A stretch of DNA of 64,000 nucleotides from Arthrobacter sp. V1I9 (GTDB taxonomy: Bacteria; Actinomycetota; Actinomycetes; Actinomycetales; Micrococcaceae): the NCBI RefSeq assembly GCF_030817075.1, contig NZ_JAUSYU010000001.1, positions 1 through 64,000 of the forward strand, in the 5' to 3' direction. Under the pieces are notes generated by a model, which was not told the DNA's origin, searched no databases, and was given only the letters and a program-made list of their open reading frames with translations. This document shows, piece after piece, positions 22,966 to 31,709 of the stretch. The position numbers were made by a program, and so were the translations under genes. The first letter of the stretch is position 1; each line of letters starts with the position of its first letter.

Positions 22966-24328
22966 ATGACGCAGCACAGCAGTGCTAAATCCCACACGTT
23001 CACGCCGAGCGGCAAGATCCAGTTCGGGGTCTTTTTCCAGGGCGTCAACTCCGGCACCATCTGGAAGGCGGCCGAATCCGGCTCGCAGACCGACTTCGAA
23101 TCATTCCGCCGAATCGCGCAGACCGCTGAGCGCGGGCTGTTTGCGGCCTTTTTCCTGGGGGAAGGCCTGCGCCTGCGCGAGCACCTGGGGCGCCCGCACG
23201 CGCTGGACGTAGTGGGAAGGCCGGACGCCCAGACCATGCTGGCCGCCCTGGCATCTGTCACCAAAAACATCGGCCTCGTGGCCACCCAGAACACCACCTA
23301 CAACGATCCCGCGGACTTGGTGCACCGGCTCGCCTCCCTGGACCTCATCTCCGGTGGCCGTGCCGCCTGGAACATCGTGACCACGGACAACGCGTGGACC
23401 GGCGCCAACTTCCGGCGCGGGGGATACCTGGACCACGCCGACAGGTACAAGCACGCCGAAGCATTCGTTGAGACGGCCAAGCGCATCTGGGATTCCTGGG
23501 AAACCGCGGAAGGGCCGGGGCGCCGGGTGCGCCATGAAGGGCAGCACTACACTGTGGACGTGACGCCGCGGCTGCCCCGGAGCGCGCAGTACCGGCCTGT
23601 GCTGTTCCAGGCGGGTGACTCCCCGGAAGGCCGCGACTTCGCCGCCCGCCAGGCGGACGTCATCTTCTCGGCCCACCCGAAGTTCGAAGCCGCCGTGGAA
23701 TTCCGCAAGGATCTCGTGGCACGCTCACTGGCTGCCGGCCGCGGTGCCAACGCCGTGCAGATCATGCCTGCAAGCGAATTCATCCTGGCACCCACCGCGC
23801 AGGAAGCTGCCGCAAAGAAGGAGTGGGTGCGCAGCCTGCAGATCGGCCCGCAGCAGGCCGTGGCGTACCTGGAGCAGTTCTGGGGCCGCGAGCTGTCCGG
23901 GTACGATCCGGACGGGCCCCTCCCGGAGATAGATCCCGTGGTGGAGGAAACCTCCGAGACCCGCGGCAGCGGCTTCCACGGAGCCAAGGCGAGGCAGTTG
24001 GGCGGACCAGTGGCGGGCGGAGGCCAAGGACAAGGGCCTCTCCATCCGCCAGTTTGTCACCTCCCGCACAGCACGCGTGGACGCCACCTTCACGGGTTCC
24101 TACTCGGGAGTGGCCGATCAATTGGCTGAATATGCGCGGGTTGGTGCGGTGGACGGTTTCAACATCTCCCCGTGGCTTATTCCCACCGGCCTGGACGACA
24201 TCGTGAACCACCTGGTGCCGGAACTGCAGGAGCGCGGCGTCTACCCCACCGAGTACCGGGGCAGCACCCTGCGTGAAAACCTCGGGCTCGCGGCGCCGGT
24301 GCCTGCCGAGGCAGTCCGGGCATTATGA
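22966..24328 (+). pseudogene. NtaA/DmoA-family flavin monooxygenase, frameshifted
   Basis: This bacterial luciferase-like enzyme is of the NtaA/DmoA/SnaA type (about 450 residues). Visible signatures are FGVFFQGVNSGTIWK, HRLASLDLISGGRAAWNIVT and RYKHAEAF. The first frame is good to about residue 345 (RGSGFHGAKARQL) and then becomes low-complexity. Removing one G from the GGG at 24000-24002 restores ADQWRAEAKDKGLSIRQFVTS. The frame then runs through the conserved FTGSYSGVADQLAEY and PTEYRGSTLRENLGL to a stop at 24328. ATG at 22966 follows AAGGGGAAGACC. If the extra G is real, the enzyme lacks its last hundred residues. Confidence 0.87.
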
Positions 24329-24342
24329 GCGCGGCCGGCTAC

Positions 24343-24389
24343 AGGGAAAGGGACGACGGTACTGAGAGTGCAGTCGTCGACCCTTCCCT
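24343..24389 (+). terminator. possible terminator of the ABC/monooxygenase operon
   Basis: AGGGAAAGGGACGAC (24343-24357) is largely complementary to GTCGTCGACCCTTCCCT (24373-24389), giving an imperfect 15-bp stem just after the last gene. There is no T-tract. Confidence 0.55.
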
Positions 24390-24529
24390 GGGGAGCGTCA
24401 GGCTGCAGCTGACTGTATGGGAGCTGCAGATCTAAGGTACTTTGGCCTCCGCTCGGTTTCGACTGACGCTGCCCGCAAGGCGAAGCCTGACGACCGATGC
24501 GCTCCGGCAGCCGTGCGCCCTGGCTGCGG

Positions 24530-24946
24530 CTATTGGTCCCGCTGCGGGGCGAACGCGATCTGCTCGGTGCGGGCAATACTTCTCTGGATGGCTGCCTTGT
24601 CTATGCCAAGAAGCGCGGTGAGCCACATGCCGTTTTGTACGATGACAATATCGGCTGCCCGTTCCCTGCATTGCTCCCATGGGAGCCCGGGGACGGCATT
24701 GGACACCAGCGAAGCGAGCCCGTCGAGATACCGGTCAAAAGCTGCAGCATTAATCTCTGCGTAGTCCTCATCGGCTTGCGCGAGGGCCCAAAGGTGCAGT
24801 CGCAGGGACAGGTACCGTGTGGTCAGCAGTTCGGTGCCCGCAACCCGCCGCAGGGCCTTGCGCAACTGTTCGTCCGGGGCCGACGATGGGTCTGGTGCGA
24901 CCAGTTTAAGGTCGTGCTCGTCTACCCGGTGCAGGGCCGCCCGGAT
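24530..24946 (-). pseudogene. TetR-family regulator remnant lacking the DNA-binding domain
   Basis: The open stretch encodes ALHRVDEHDLKLV through the TetR-type ligand domain (ELLTTRYLSLRLHLWALAQ, VIVQNGMWLTALLG) to a normal-looking end. The frame is closed upstream by a stop at 24947-24949. Only 86 bases lie between that stop and the end of the upstream monooxygenase gene, too little for a helix-turn-helix domain. None of the three frames in that gap resembles one. The 11-mer CTATTGGTCCC occurs at both borders (24530-24540 and 24947-24957). It is probably the decayed local repressor of the cluster. Confidence 0.7.
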
Positions 24947-25035
24947 CTATTGGTCCCCATCTGGCCAGACTAGGGCCGAACCTGCCCGCCGTGCACTTTC
25001 AGGGTGGGTGGCAGGGCGGATTAGGTCATGGGCGG

Positions 25036-26094
25036 TTACGGTGAGTCTTGCCGAACCTCCGCCGGAGCCCATCCCAGGGCAGGACCCAACCTGCCGGCGA
25101 TGTCGGTAAGGATCTGGAGGTAGTCCTCGTGGTCAAAGCTAAAGGGGAGTGCGAACGCCACCTCATCCACTTCCTGGAATCCTGCATGCGCGTACAGCTG
25201 CTCGGCAATTTGATCGCTGGTGCCGATGAGGTCCGGGGCGAACATCATGCCTTTTGGCCCCTGCGGCGCCCGTGTGCGGGGCGTGCGTTCCTCGACGTAC
25301 CGCTGGTACTTCTCCCGCTGTCCCGGTGACGCCGAATCGGTGGGGATGACCACCAAGCCCTGCGACACACGGGCCGGTCCCTGCGCTTGGGCTGACGTTG
25401 CGGCGGCCTCACGGAAGGCACGAATCTGTGATTGCTGAACGAGGGCGAAGTCCGGTTCCTGATCCGCTTCGGGGAAGATCACACTGCTGGAGAGCAGGTT
25501 GAAACCATTCGCCCCGGCCCAGACGGCCGACTTCCAGCTGCCGGCCCCATACCAGAGGCGATCCCGCAGGCCCGGGGAGTGCGGCTCGACCCGGTTGGAG
25601 AATTCCTCCACCACACCTTGCCTGCCCGAAAAGTTCCGCACCCTTTCCCCTGCGACCAGACGTGCAAGGCGCTCCACGCGGGCGTAGCTGAAGTCCTCAA
25701 GTTCTGACGTGTCCGGGTACAGCTCGTGCTTCACCGTGTCGTAGTGCATTGGTTCCCCCACACTCAGCCCCGGATTGATGCGTCCCCCGGCGAGCAGGTC
25801 CACGGTGGCCAGGTCCTCGGCCAGGCGCAAGGGGTTTTCCCAGCCCAGCGGGGTGACGGCGGTTCCAAGCTCAATCCGGGAGGTGCGCTGGCTGGCGGCA
25901 GCCATCACCGCGATGGGGGAGGAGATCCCGAACTGCAGATGGCGGTGGCGCAGCCAGGCGCTGTCGAATCCAAGCTGCTCGCCGCGTTCGATGATCTGCA
26001 AAGTGGATTCGTGGCCCGAGGCGGGATCCGCCGGATCGAACAGGCCAATAGTGAGGAATCCAAGCTTGCGCAAGGGACGGGTGGGGTGGGGCAT
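25036..26094 (-). CDS. LLM-class flavin-dependent monooxygenase
   Basis: This luciferase-like monooxygenase has about 352 residues. Key segments are LGFLTIGLFDP, QLGFDSAWLRHRHLQFGISSP, RIELGTAVTPLGWENPLRLAEDLATVDLLAGGR and the C-terminal GTSDQIAEQL. ATG at 26094 (MPHPTRPLRK) follows AAGGATCCCC and fits the family start better than the upstream ATG at 26166. It differs clearly from the two monooxygenases of the facing operon. It is followed by the TetR remnant and preceded in the same direction by an orphan binding-protein gene, so a joint role in uptake and oxidation is likely. The substrate is unknown. Confidence 0.86.
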   Translation of the reverse strand: MPHPTRPLRKLGFLTIGLFDPADPASGHESTLQIIERGEQLGFDSAWLRHRHLQFGISSPIAVMAAASQRTSRIELGTAVTPLGWENPLRLAEDLATVDLLAGGRINPGLSVGEPMHYDTVKHELYPDTSELEDFSYARVERLARLVAGERVRNFSGRQGVVEEFSNRVEPHSPGLRDRLWYGAGSWKSAVWAGANGFNLLSSSVIFPEADQEPDFALVQQSQIRAFREAAATSAQAQGPARVSQGLVVIPTDSASPGQREKYQRYVEERTPRTRAPQGPKGMMFAPDLIGTSDQIAEQLYAHAGFQEVDEVAFALPFSFDHEDYLQILTDIAGRLGPALGWAPAEVRQDSP

Positions 26095-26175
26095 GGGGAT
26101 CCTTGAAAGTCGGGGGTGCGGCTCCGTCTTAGAATATGCGCACGGACGTGGCGGTTCTGTTGCCAAAAGCGTGAA

Positions 26176-26209
26176 GGATCCCCGCCTTGCCGAAGTGAGG
26201 CGGGGATCC
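26176..26209 (-). terminator. hairpin downstream of the orphan binding-protein gene
   Basis: GGATCCCCGCCT (26176-26187) pairs perfectly with AGGCGGGGATCC (26198-26209). On the minus strand it comes 18 bases after the stop codon of the binding-protein gene and is followed by CTTTT within 15 bases. Confidence 0.8.
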
Positions 26210-26227
26210 CTTCGTCGGCAGACTTCC

Positions 26228-27208
26228 CTACTGCTTGGGCAGGCCCGCCGGGTTCAATTCGGACTTCTGGATGGCCTCTGACGAGAGGCCCCAGCGGTCC
26301 AGGATCTTACTGTAGGTGCCGTTTTCAATCAGCTCATTCAGTGCGGCCTGGGCTGCGGCGGCCAGGCCATTGTCCTTCTTGGTGGTGAAGGCGATTTGTG
26401 CGGTCAGCGGCCAGCCGCCGTTGAGGGTGCCTACTTCCTTGCTCTTACCGTCCAGTGCGGCCTTGTAGGCGGCCCCGGCATTCGGTCCAAACGTCAGGTC
26501 CGCACGGCCGGACTGCAGGGCCAGCGTGGAGGCGGAATCGTCGTCGTAATACTGGAACTCAACCGGCTTCAGGCCGTTCTTCTTGTTCTCCTCGTCCCAG
26601 CGCACCAGGATGGCTTCCTGGTTGGTGCCGGAGCCAACAATGACGCGCTTGCCCGCAACATCCTTGGCCTCTTTGATCTCGCCGATGTCCGAATCGCTTT
26701 TCGCGTAGAAGCCCAGCAGGTCGTTCCGATAAGTGGCGAAGTCGAACTTTTCCTTGCGGGCTTCGGTGACAGTCACGTTGGACAGCACGGCTTCGTACTT
26801 CGCGGACTCAATGCCCAGGGGCCAGTCAGCCCAGGCCACGGGAAGGACCTCGACCTGCAGGCCCAACGTCTCGCCCACCGCGTAAGCGATGTCCACCTCG
26901 CTGCCGATCAGGGTCTTGTTGTCCGTGGCAAAGGTGCTGAGCGGGGCCGTGCCGCCAGTGCTGACAACCGTGAGCTTGCCATCGGCTTTGATGGTGTCCG
27001 GAACCAGAGCGGCGGCTCCGGAGTGGACCGAAACCTTGAAACGGTCCTGCTCCGGCGACAGGTTGAACGCCTTGCCTGCCGTGGCGGCGGAGGATCCCGA
27101 CGTCGGTGCTGTCGCCGCCGTCGCGCCGGGGTCGGAGCAGGCAGTGAGCGCCAAGAGTGCCGTGATGGTGAGGGCGACGCCGGCTGGTTTTGCCTTGGGA
27201 AAGGCCAT
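26228..27208 (-). CDS. amino-acid-type ABC substrate-binding lipoprotein (orphan)
   Basis: This is a family-3 solute-binding protein of 326 residues. It has a signal peptide and a lipobox (LTAC), then IGSEVDIAYAVGETLGLQVEV, FDFATYRNDLLGFYAKS and VGSGTNQEAILV. It is a paralogue of the lipoprotein at 20195-21244. No permease or ATPase lies next to it, so it may feed the transporter at 18261-20182. ATG at 27208 (MAFPKAKPAG) is preceded by the strong site CCAAGGAGGAAAAA, whereas the longer frame from 27262 lacks one. It is the first gene of a minus-strand unit with the monooxygenase at 25036-26094, separated by a hairpin. Confidence 0.92.
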   Translation of the reverse strand: MAFPKAKPAGVALTITALLALTACSDPGATAATAPTSGSSAATAGKAFNLSPEQDRFKVSVHSGAAALVPDTIKADGKLTVVSTGGTAPLSTFATDNKTLIGSEVDIAYAVGETLGLQVEVLPVAWADWPLGIESAKYEAVLSNVTVTEARKEKFDFATYRNDLLGFYAKSDSDIGEIKEAKDVAGKRVIVGSGTNQEAILVRWDEENKKNGLKPVEFQYYDDDSASTLALQSGRADLTFGPNAGAAYKAALDGKSKEVGTLNGGWPLTAQIAFTTKKDNGLAAAAQAALNELIENGTYSKILDRWGLSSEAIQKSELNPAGLPKQ

Positions 27209-27534
27209 TTTTCCTCCTTGGAGGTAGGTAGCGGATGCATCGAAGCGCGTTCGTTGAGGCAACTATGCGGCAGGGCCAGACGGGGAATCAAAGGCGCTGC
27301 AACCCGGAGATACGGGGAGTAACGGCAGGTCATGGGAGGACCACGGTGGTCATATTCGAAAGCGAGTACCCGGATGAAACCACGTAGTGCCCGTCGAGTA
27401 CTGGTTAAGAAAGCGAGTAGTTGAGGAGCAAAGACAGGTGGGGTATTACGCGTGTGCTCAACCTGTGTCGCCCCCTACGGTGGGTTCAGGCAGCGGCCCG
27501 GGTGGGCCGCTTATTGGTCTCAACAGGAGTTCAC
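27209..27534 (+). other. long leader / divergent intergenic region
   Basis: These 326 bases separate the orphan binding-protein gene from the coiled-coil gene. AAAGCGAGTA occurs twice (27359-27368 and 27410-27419), with a related GTCGAGTACT between them (27394-27402). A hairpin sits 24 bases before the coiled-coil start. The structure suggests a regulated 5' leader, but it matches no riboswitch class that I can recognise. Confidence 0.5.
27492..27511 (+). promoter_or_regulatory. hairpin in the 5' leader of the coiled-coil gene
   Basis: AGCGGCCC (27492-27499) and GGGCCGCT (27504-27511) form a perfect 8-bp GC stem with a GGGT loop. The ribosome site (CAGGAG) follows 12 bases later. It could act as an attenuator or control ribosome access. 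No poly-T follows. Confidence 0.5.
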
Positions 27535-29859
27535 ATGCGCACTGCAGCGTCAAAGTCTGTCCTTTCCCGCCGTCTCGCCGCAGCTGTTGTGCTGCCCGGA
27601 CTGCTTACCACCAGCCTTGTGCTGGTCCAGCCGGCGGTTGCGGCAGGAACAACGTCCAATTCTTCCGTCTGCAGCGGTGTGGTGAACCAGTTGGCGCACC
27701 GGGGGGCAGTTCAGGAGAACCTGCTGAAGAACGCGGCGAAAAGGAACGCTGACGCCATTGCCAACCTAACGGCCGAGCGGCGTGCACTGGAATCCAGTGC
27801 AACGACGCTTTCGAACCAGATCGCGGAGACCAACAAGGAAATTGCCAACCTTGATGCAGAGGTAAAGCAGTTGGGACAAGACGCAACGGCCGCTCAGGGT
27901 GACATTGATGGACTTGAGATGGATATATCAACTACCAAAGCCGAAATCTCGGACGCTGAAAAGACACTCGCCACCCTGGAAACACAGGAGTCCGACGCGG
28001 TCAACGAGTTGGGACCCCTCCAGGAAAAGCTCGCGGCCGCCGAGGATGCAAAGGCGGACCTTCGTAGCCAGGCTGACCAGTTGGCCGTGGACCAGGCAGC
28101 CAACAGCGATGCGCTCGCCACAGCCCAGACAGAGCGGGACTTGCTGGAACAGGCTGCTCAAAAGGCTGCCGAAGACGTGTCCGCGAAGAATAAAGAGATC
28201 CAGGACGCCCAGGGCGAGCTGGACAACTTGACTGCGCAGGCAGAGCAGGCAGCTGCCGCTGTCGGGACCGCGAACCAGGAAGTAAATAAGGCCCTGGAGG
28301 ACCTGGTGGTCCTCGAGGCAGCTGGTGACGACGCGGGCGACGCGCTTCAAGCCCAGAAGGAAAAGATCGCCGCGGCGGAAGAAACTCTGGCGGATGCCCA
28401 GAGGGTTGAGGCTGCTGCAAGAGAGGCAGTCGCGGTCAAGAAGGGCCAGATCACCACCGCCGAAGGTGATCTCGGATCTTTGCACACCGTCGCAGCCGAT
28501 GCCAAAACCGCCCTCGACGCCAAGAACGCTGCAATAGCCGCAGCCCAGACAGATCTCGCCAGACTTAAGACAGAGGCCGCTGCGGCAGCCAAGGCAGTGG
28601 ACGACAACAATGCGAGGATTACGGCGACCACGAGCGAGATAACAGCACTCCAGGGGCAGATCAGCACCGCTGATGGGCAAATTACTGCCAAGCGGGCAGA
28701 ACTCACCAAAGCACAGGGTGAGCTCACAACGCTCGAGGCTAAAAAGGTCTTCCTTGAAAGCGAGATAAAGCGTTATGAAGCTATCAAGGACAACCGCGAC
28801 GGCCTGAAGAAGGAGGCGGAGGACAAGCTTCCTGTGCTCCGAACAGAGCTGAACGCCGTTAACACCCAGATCACCAGCAAGAACTCCCAGATCTCCGCGC
28901 TTCAGGGAGACCTGACTAAACTGCAGAATGACGTCAACACCTTGAACGCCCAGTTGGTGGCAAAGCAAACGGAAAGCAGTGCACTGCAACTGAAAGCCAA
29001 GCCCCTCCAGGATGTGCTGACGGCGGCAAATGCCGCGGTCACTTCCAAGGAAGCTGATATCGCGGCGCTCAACGCTCAGATCGCTGGGCTGCAGGATGCA
29101 GTCAATCTGGCGAACGGCGACGTCGCTGTCAAGCAAGCGGAGCTGACCACCCTCCAGGACGGGCTGCCTGCGCTCCGGGATGCGGCCGCGGCTGCGGCAC
29201 GTGCTGTTGCCTACCAAGAAGATGTAGTGCTCCACCTCCAAGAAGCACTGCCGGGACTGGACAGCGACGTTGAGGAAGCGCTGGCCGCCATCGCCGAGCA
29301 GGAGAAAGTGCTGGAGTCACGTAAGTCCACCCTGGCTGAAGCGCAAAAAGCCCAGGAAGATGCGGACGCGGCAGTGGAAGCGAAGCAGGCAGAGCTGGCA
29401 GGTCTGCACGAGGAGCTCCCGGTCCTTCAGAAGGCCGTCGACGATGCCAACAAGGCGGTTTCCGATAAGACGGGTCAGATTGGTTCGCTCAACGAGGTCG
29501 GCGAAAGGCTGGCTGCGGACCTCACGACGCTGAACGGTCAGATTACGAGCAAAGAGAACGAGATCGTGGGCCTGCAGAACCAAGTGAACCCCCTGCTGAC
29601 CCTGCTCGATAAGCTCAACGGTGAGATCAGCGCCGCAGAGGCAAACCTCTCGTCCTTGCAGGCGCAGCTCACAACCCTCGACGGACAACTTACGGCCGCC
29701 CAGGCGAAACTTCGAGACCTGCTGACGGCGAAGGGTGTAAAAAGGGACGCAGCGGAGGCACAGAGGACCGTGGTGGCCAACCTGCAGCTTCAGCTGGCAA
29801 ACGTGCAAAACCAGATCAGGGCCATAGATCCGACCATTGCTAACGGCGGCTGCGCCTGA
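27535..29859 (+). CDS. secreted giant coiled-coil protein with one Cys at each end
   Basis: The 774-residue protein has a Sec signal peptide (residues 1-37, ending PAVAAG), a short head with Cys46, and about 700 residues of nearly uninterrupted heptad-like coiled coil rich in Ala, Gln, Glu, Leu, Lys and Asp. The tail is IANGGCA, with Cys773. The mature part has no other Cys and no Trp, no LPXTG motif and no membrane anchor. Related segments such as ITSKNSQISALQGDLTKL recur, suggesting growth by internal duplication. ATG at 27535 follows CAGGAGTTCAC. Codon use is less GC-biased than in neighbours (ATA and GAT are common). I know no named family for it, and a structural or surface role is inference. 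Confidence 0.85.
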   Translation: MRTAASKSVLSRRLAAAVVLPGLLTTSLVLVQPAVAAGTTSNSSVCSGVVNQLAHRGAVQENLLKNAAKRNADAIANLTAERRALESSATTLSNQIAETNKEIANLDAEVKQLGQDATAAQGDIDGLEMDISTTKAEISDAEKTLATLETQESDAVNELGPLQEKLAAAEDAKADLRSQADQLAVDQAANSDALATAQTERDLLEQAAQKAAEDVSAKNKEIQDAQGELDNLTAQAEQAAAAVGTANQEVNKALEDLVVLEAAGDDAGDALQAQKEKIAAAEETLADAQRVEAAAREAVAVKKGQITTAEGDLGSLHTVAADAKTALDAKNAAIAAAQTDLARLKTEAAAAAKAVDDNNARITATTSEITALQGQISTADGQITAKRAELTKAQGELTTLEAKKVFLESEIKRYEAIKDNRDGLKKEAEDKLPVLRTELNAVNTQITSKNSQISALQGDLTKLQNDVNTLNAQLVAKQTESSALQLKAKPLQDVLTAANAAVTSKEADIAALNAQIAGLQDAVNLANGDVAVKQAELTTLQDGLPALRDAAAAAARAVAYQEDVVLHLQEALPGLDSDVEEALAAIAEQEKVLESRKSTLAEAQKAQEDADAAVEAKQAELAGLHEELPVLQKAVDDANKAVSDKTGQIGSLNEVGERLAADLTTLNGQITSKENEIVGLQNQVNPLLTLLDKLNGEISAAEANLSSLQAQLTTLDGQLTAAQAKLRDLLTAKGVKRDAAEAQRTVVANLQLQLANVQNQIRAIDPTIANGGCA

Positions 29860-29893
29860 CCTCATAAGCGCGGTGCGCAAGGACGTGCCCCGC

Positions 29894-29930
29894 AGGAAGT
29901 GGCCCGGTTAACCATATCGGGCCACTTCCT
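29894..29930. terminator. bidirectional terminator
   Basis: A perfect 13-bp stem (29894-29906 with 29918-29930, arm AGGAAGTGGCCCG) lies between the convergent coiled-coil and DJ-1/PfpI genes and can serve both strands. Confidence 0.85.
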
Positions 29931-29946
29931 TGCGAACCGAGTAATA

Positions 29947-30645
29947 CTAGCCCAGCGCCTTGATGACCTCCTTGGCCACGTCCTCGCTGGACTGCGGGTT
30001 CTGGCCGGTGATGAGGTTGCCGTCGCGGACCACGTGGGATGTCCAAGCTGCCGCGTTCTCGATGACGGCGCCTTTGTCCCTCAGTGCGTCCTCAACGAGC
30101 CACGGCGTGTTCTCACCGGTGCCGCCGCCCAGCTCCTCCTCGTTGGTGAAAACCGTCAGGCGTCGGCCGGCGAAAACAAACCTGCCGTCGTTGTCCGTTG
30201 CACTCAGCAGCCCGGCGGGACCGTGGCAGAACGGCGCAATGATTTTGCCGTCACTGTCTGCGGACGCCAGGAGCCGGCCCAGGTCGGCGTCCTTGTACAG
30301 ATCGGTCATGGGGCCGTGGCCACCGGGCATCACCACGGCGTCATAGGAAGAGATGCCGACGCCGGCCAGCACCAACGGGTGCTGCAGCTCGCTATCGATT
30401 GACGCGAGGTAGTCCCGGAAGCCTCTTGCCCTTTCCTCGCCACCAGCCGATTCGGCAGCCAGGCTAACCTGGTCCACGGTGGGCCGGACGCCGCCCGGGG
30501 TCGCAATATGGACGGTGTGGCCAGCCTCGAGCAGTGTCTGGTGGGCTACCACCAGCTCCTCGGCCCAGAAACCGGTGGGGTGTTCGCTGCCGTCCTTCAT
30601 GGTGAGCGAATCTGCTGCTGAAACAACCATCAGAATATTTGCCAT
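29947..30645 (-). CDS. DJ-1/PfpI family protein (Hsp31-like)
   Basis: The 232-residue protein belongs to the class-I glutamine amidotransferase-like DJ-1/PfpI superfamily. The nucleophile elbow is APFCHGPAGLLS (Cys about residue 98), with GFWAEELVVAH near the N-terminus and the Glu-bearing segment that forms the Hsp31 site. The family includes chaperones, methylglyoxal-handling enzymes and peptidases, and the exact activity is not decided by the sequence. Length and motifs fit the Hsp31/YhbO group used in carbonyl stress. It precedes the end of an aldo-keto reductase gene by about 50 bases in the same direction, so the two may be a detoxification unit. Confidence 0.88.
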   Translation of the reverse strand: MANILMVVSAADSLTMKDGSEHPTGFWAEELVVAHQTLLEAGHTVHIATPGGVRPTVDQVSLAAESAGGEERARGFRDYLASIDSELQHPLVLAGVGISSYDAVVMPGGHGPMTDLYKDADLGRLLASADSDGKIIAPFCHGPAGLLSATDNDGRFVFAGRRLTVFTNEEELGGGTGENTPWLVEDALRDKGAVIENAAAWTSHVVRDGNLITGQNPQSSEDVAKEVIKALG

Positions 30646-30696
30646 GGTGCTGCTCCTGTCTGTCGGTCCTGCGGGATTTAGTTGGTCTTGCGGGAT

Positions 30697-31569
30697 TTAC
30701 TGGCCTGCGGCTTCGAGTTCCGCGTAGGTATCGTCATCGAGCGTGACGCCCGCAGCAGCCATGTTCTCCTCAAGGTGCTCCAGGGAGCCAGTGCCGGGGA
30801 TGGGCATCATCACCGGGGAGCGGCGCAGCAGCCATGCCAGTGCCACCTGCGAGGTGGTGGCACCCAGCCGCTTCGCGGCCTCGTCCAGCGGTCCGCCCGG
30901 CTGCGAAAGGTCTCCCGCGGAGATGGGCGCCCAAGGGATGAAGCCGATCCCGTTCTCCTCCGAGTACCGCAGCACATCCTCGGAGCTCCGGTCCGTCAGG
31001 TTGTAGCGGTTCTGGACAGTGGAAACGGTGAAATGCTTGCCGGCCGCTTCCAGTTCCTCCACGCCCACCTGCGAGAGGCCCAGCGCCCGGACCTTGCCCT
31101 CGTCCTGGAGTTCGCGGAGCACGCCAAACTGCTCTTCAGCATCCACCTTCGGATCGATCCGGTGCAGCTGCAGCAGGTCCAGGGTGTCCACCTTAAGCTT
31201 CCGCAGGCTCAGCTCGGTCTGCTGGCGCAGGTATTCCGGCCGGCCCACGGGGATCCACTTGCCGGGGCCGGTCCGCGTGAAGCCCACTTTCGTGGCGATC
31301 TTCAGCCCTTCCTTGTACGGGTGCAGCGCCTCGGCCAGGATTTCCTCGCTGATGTTCGGGCCATAGGAGTCTGCGGTATCGATGAAGTCCACACCGAGTT
31401 CGACGGCGCGGCGCACCACCTCCACGGCGGTGCGGCGGTCAGCGGGCTCGCCCCAGACGCCCTCGCCCACGATGCGCATGGCACCGAAGCCGAGCCGGTG
31501 CACGGTCCCGAGGTCCTTCAGGTCAATAGTCGCGGACAGTTCCAACTGGTTCGTTGTGTCTAGGCTCAT
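30697..31569 (-). CDS. aldo/keto reductase
   Basis: The 290-residue (alpha/beta)8-barrel oxidoreductase uses NAD(P)H. The catalytic tetrad can be seen as Asp and Tyr in [12 protein letters not shown], Lys in IATKVGFTR and His in [10 protein letters not shown]. The C-terminal nucleotide site is [19 protein letters not shown]. It is of the YajO/oxidoreductase type and likely reduces aldehydes or ketones. Start ATG at 31569. Downstream in the same direction lies the DJ-1/PfpI gene. A short imperfect tandem repeat of TGCGGGATTTA lies right after its stop (30670-30700). Confidence 0.93.
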   Translation of the reverse strand: MSLDTTNQLELSATIDLKDLGTVHRLGFGAMRIVGEGVWGEPADRRTAVEVVRRAVELGVDFIDTADSYGPNISEEILAEALHPYKEGLKIATKVGFTRTGPGKWIPVGRPEYLRQQTELSLRKLKVDTLDLLQLHRIDPKVDAEEQFGVLRELQDEGKVRALGLSQVGVEELEAAGKHFTVSTVQNRYNLTDRSSEDVLRYSEENGIGFIPWAPISAGDLSQPGGPLDEAAKRLGATTSQVALAWLLRRSPVMMPIPGTGSLEHLEENMAAAGVTLDDDTYAELEAAGQ

Positions 31570-31709
31570 GGGGGCGGCAACCTCATAAGGGTGCTGAGTA
31601 TTCCGAACGTCACAGAAATAAGACGGGCACCGCGGTGGTTATGCAATGAGTGCCCGGCGCGACCCGGCCGGCGAACTCTACGTAACGTTCTGAAAGGTCG
31701 GCTCCCACC

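Noticed and set aside
24432..24680. An 82-codon minus frame overlapping the TetR remnant
   Set aside because: It is Arg/His-rich and out of frame with the TetR-like sequence, which has a clear family pattern.
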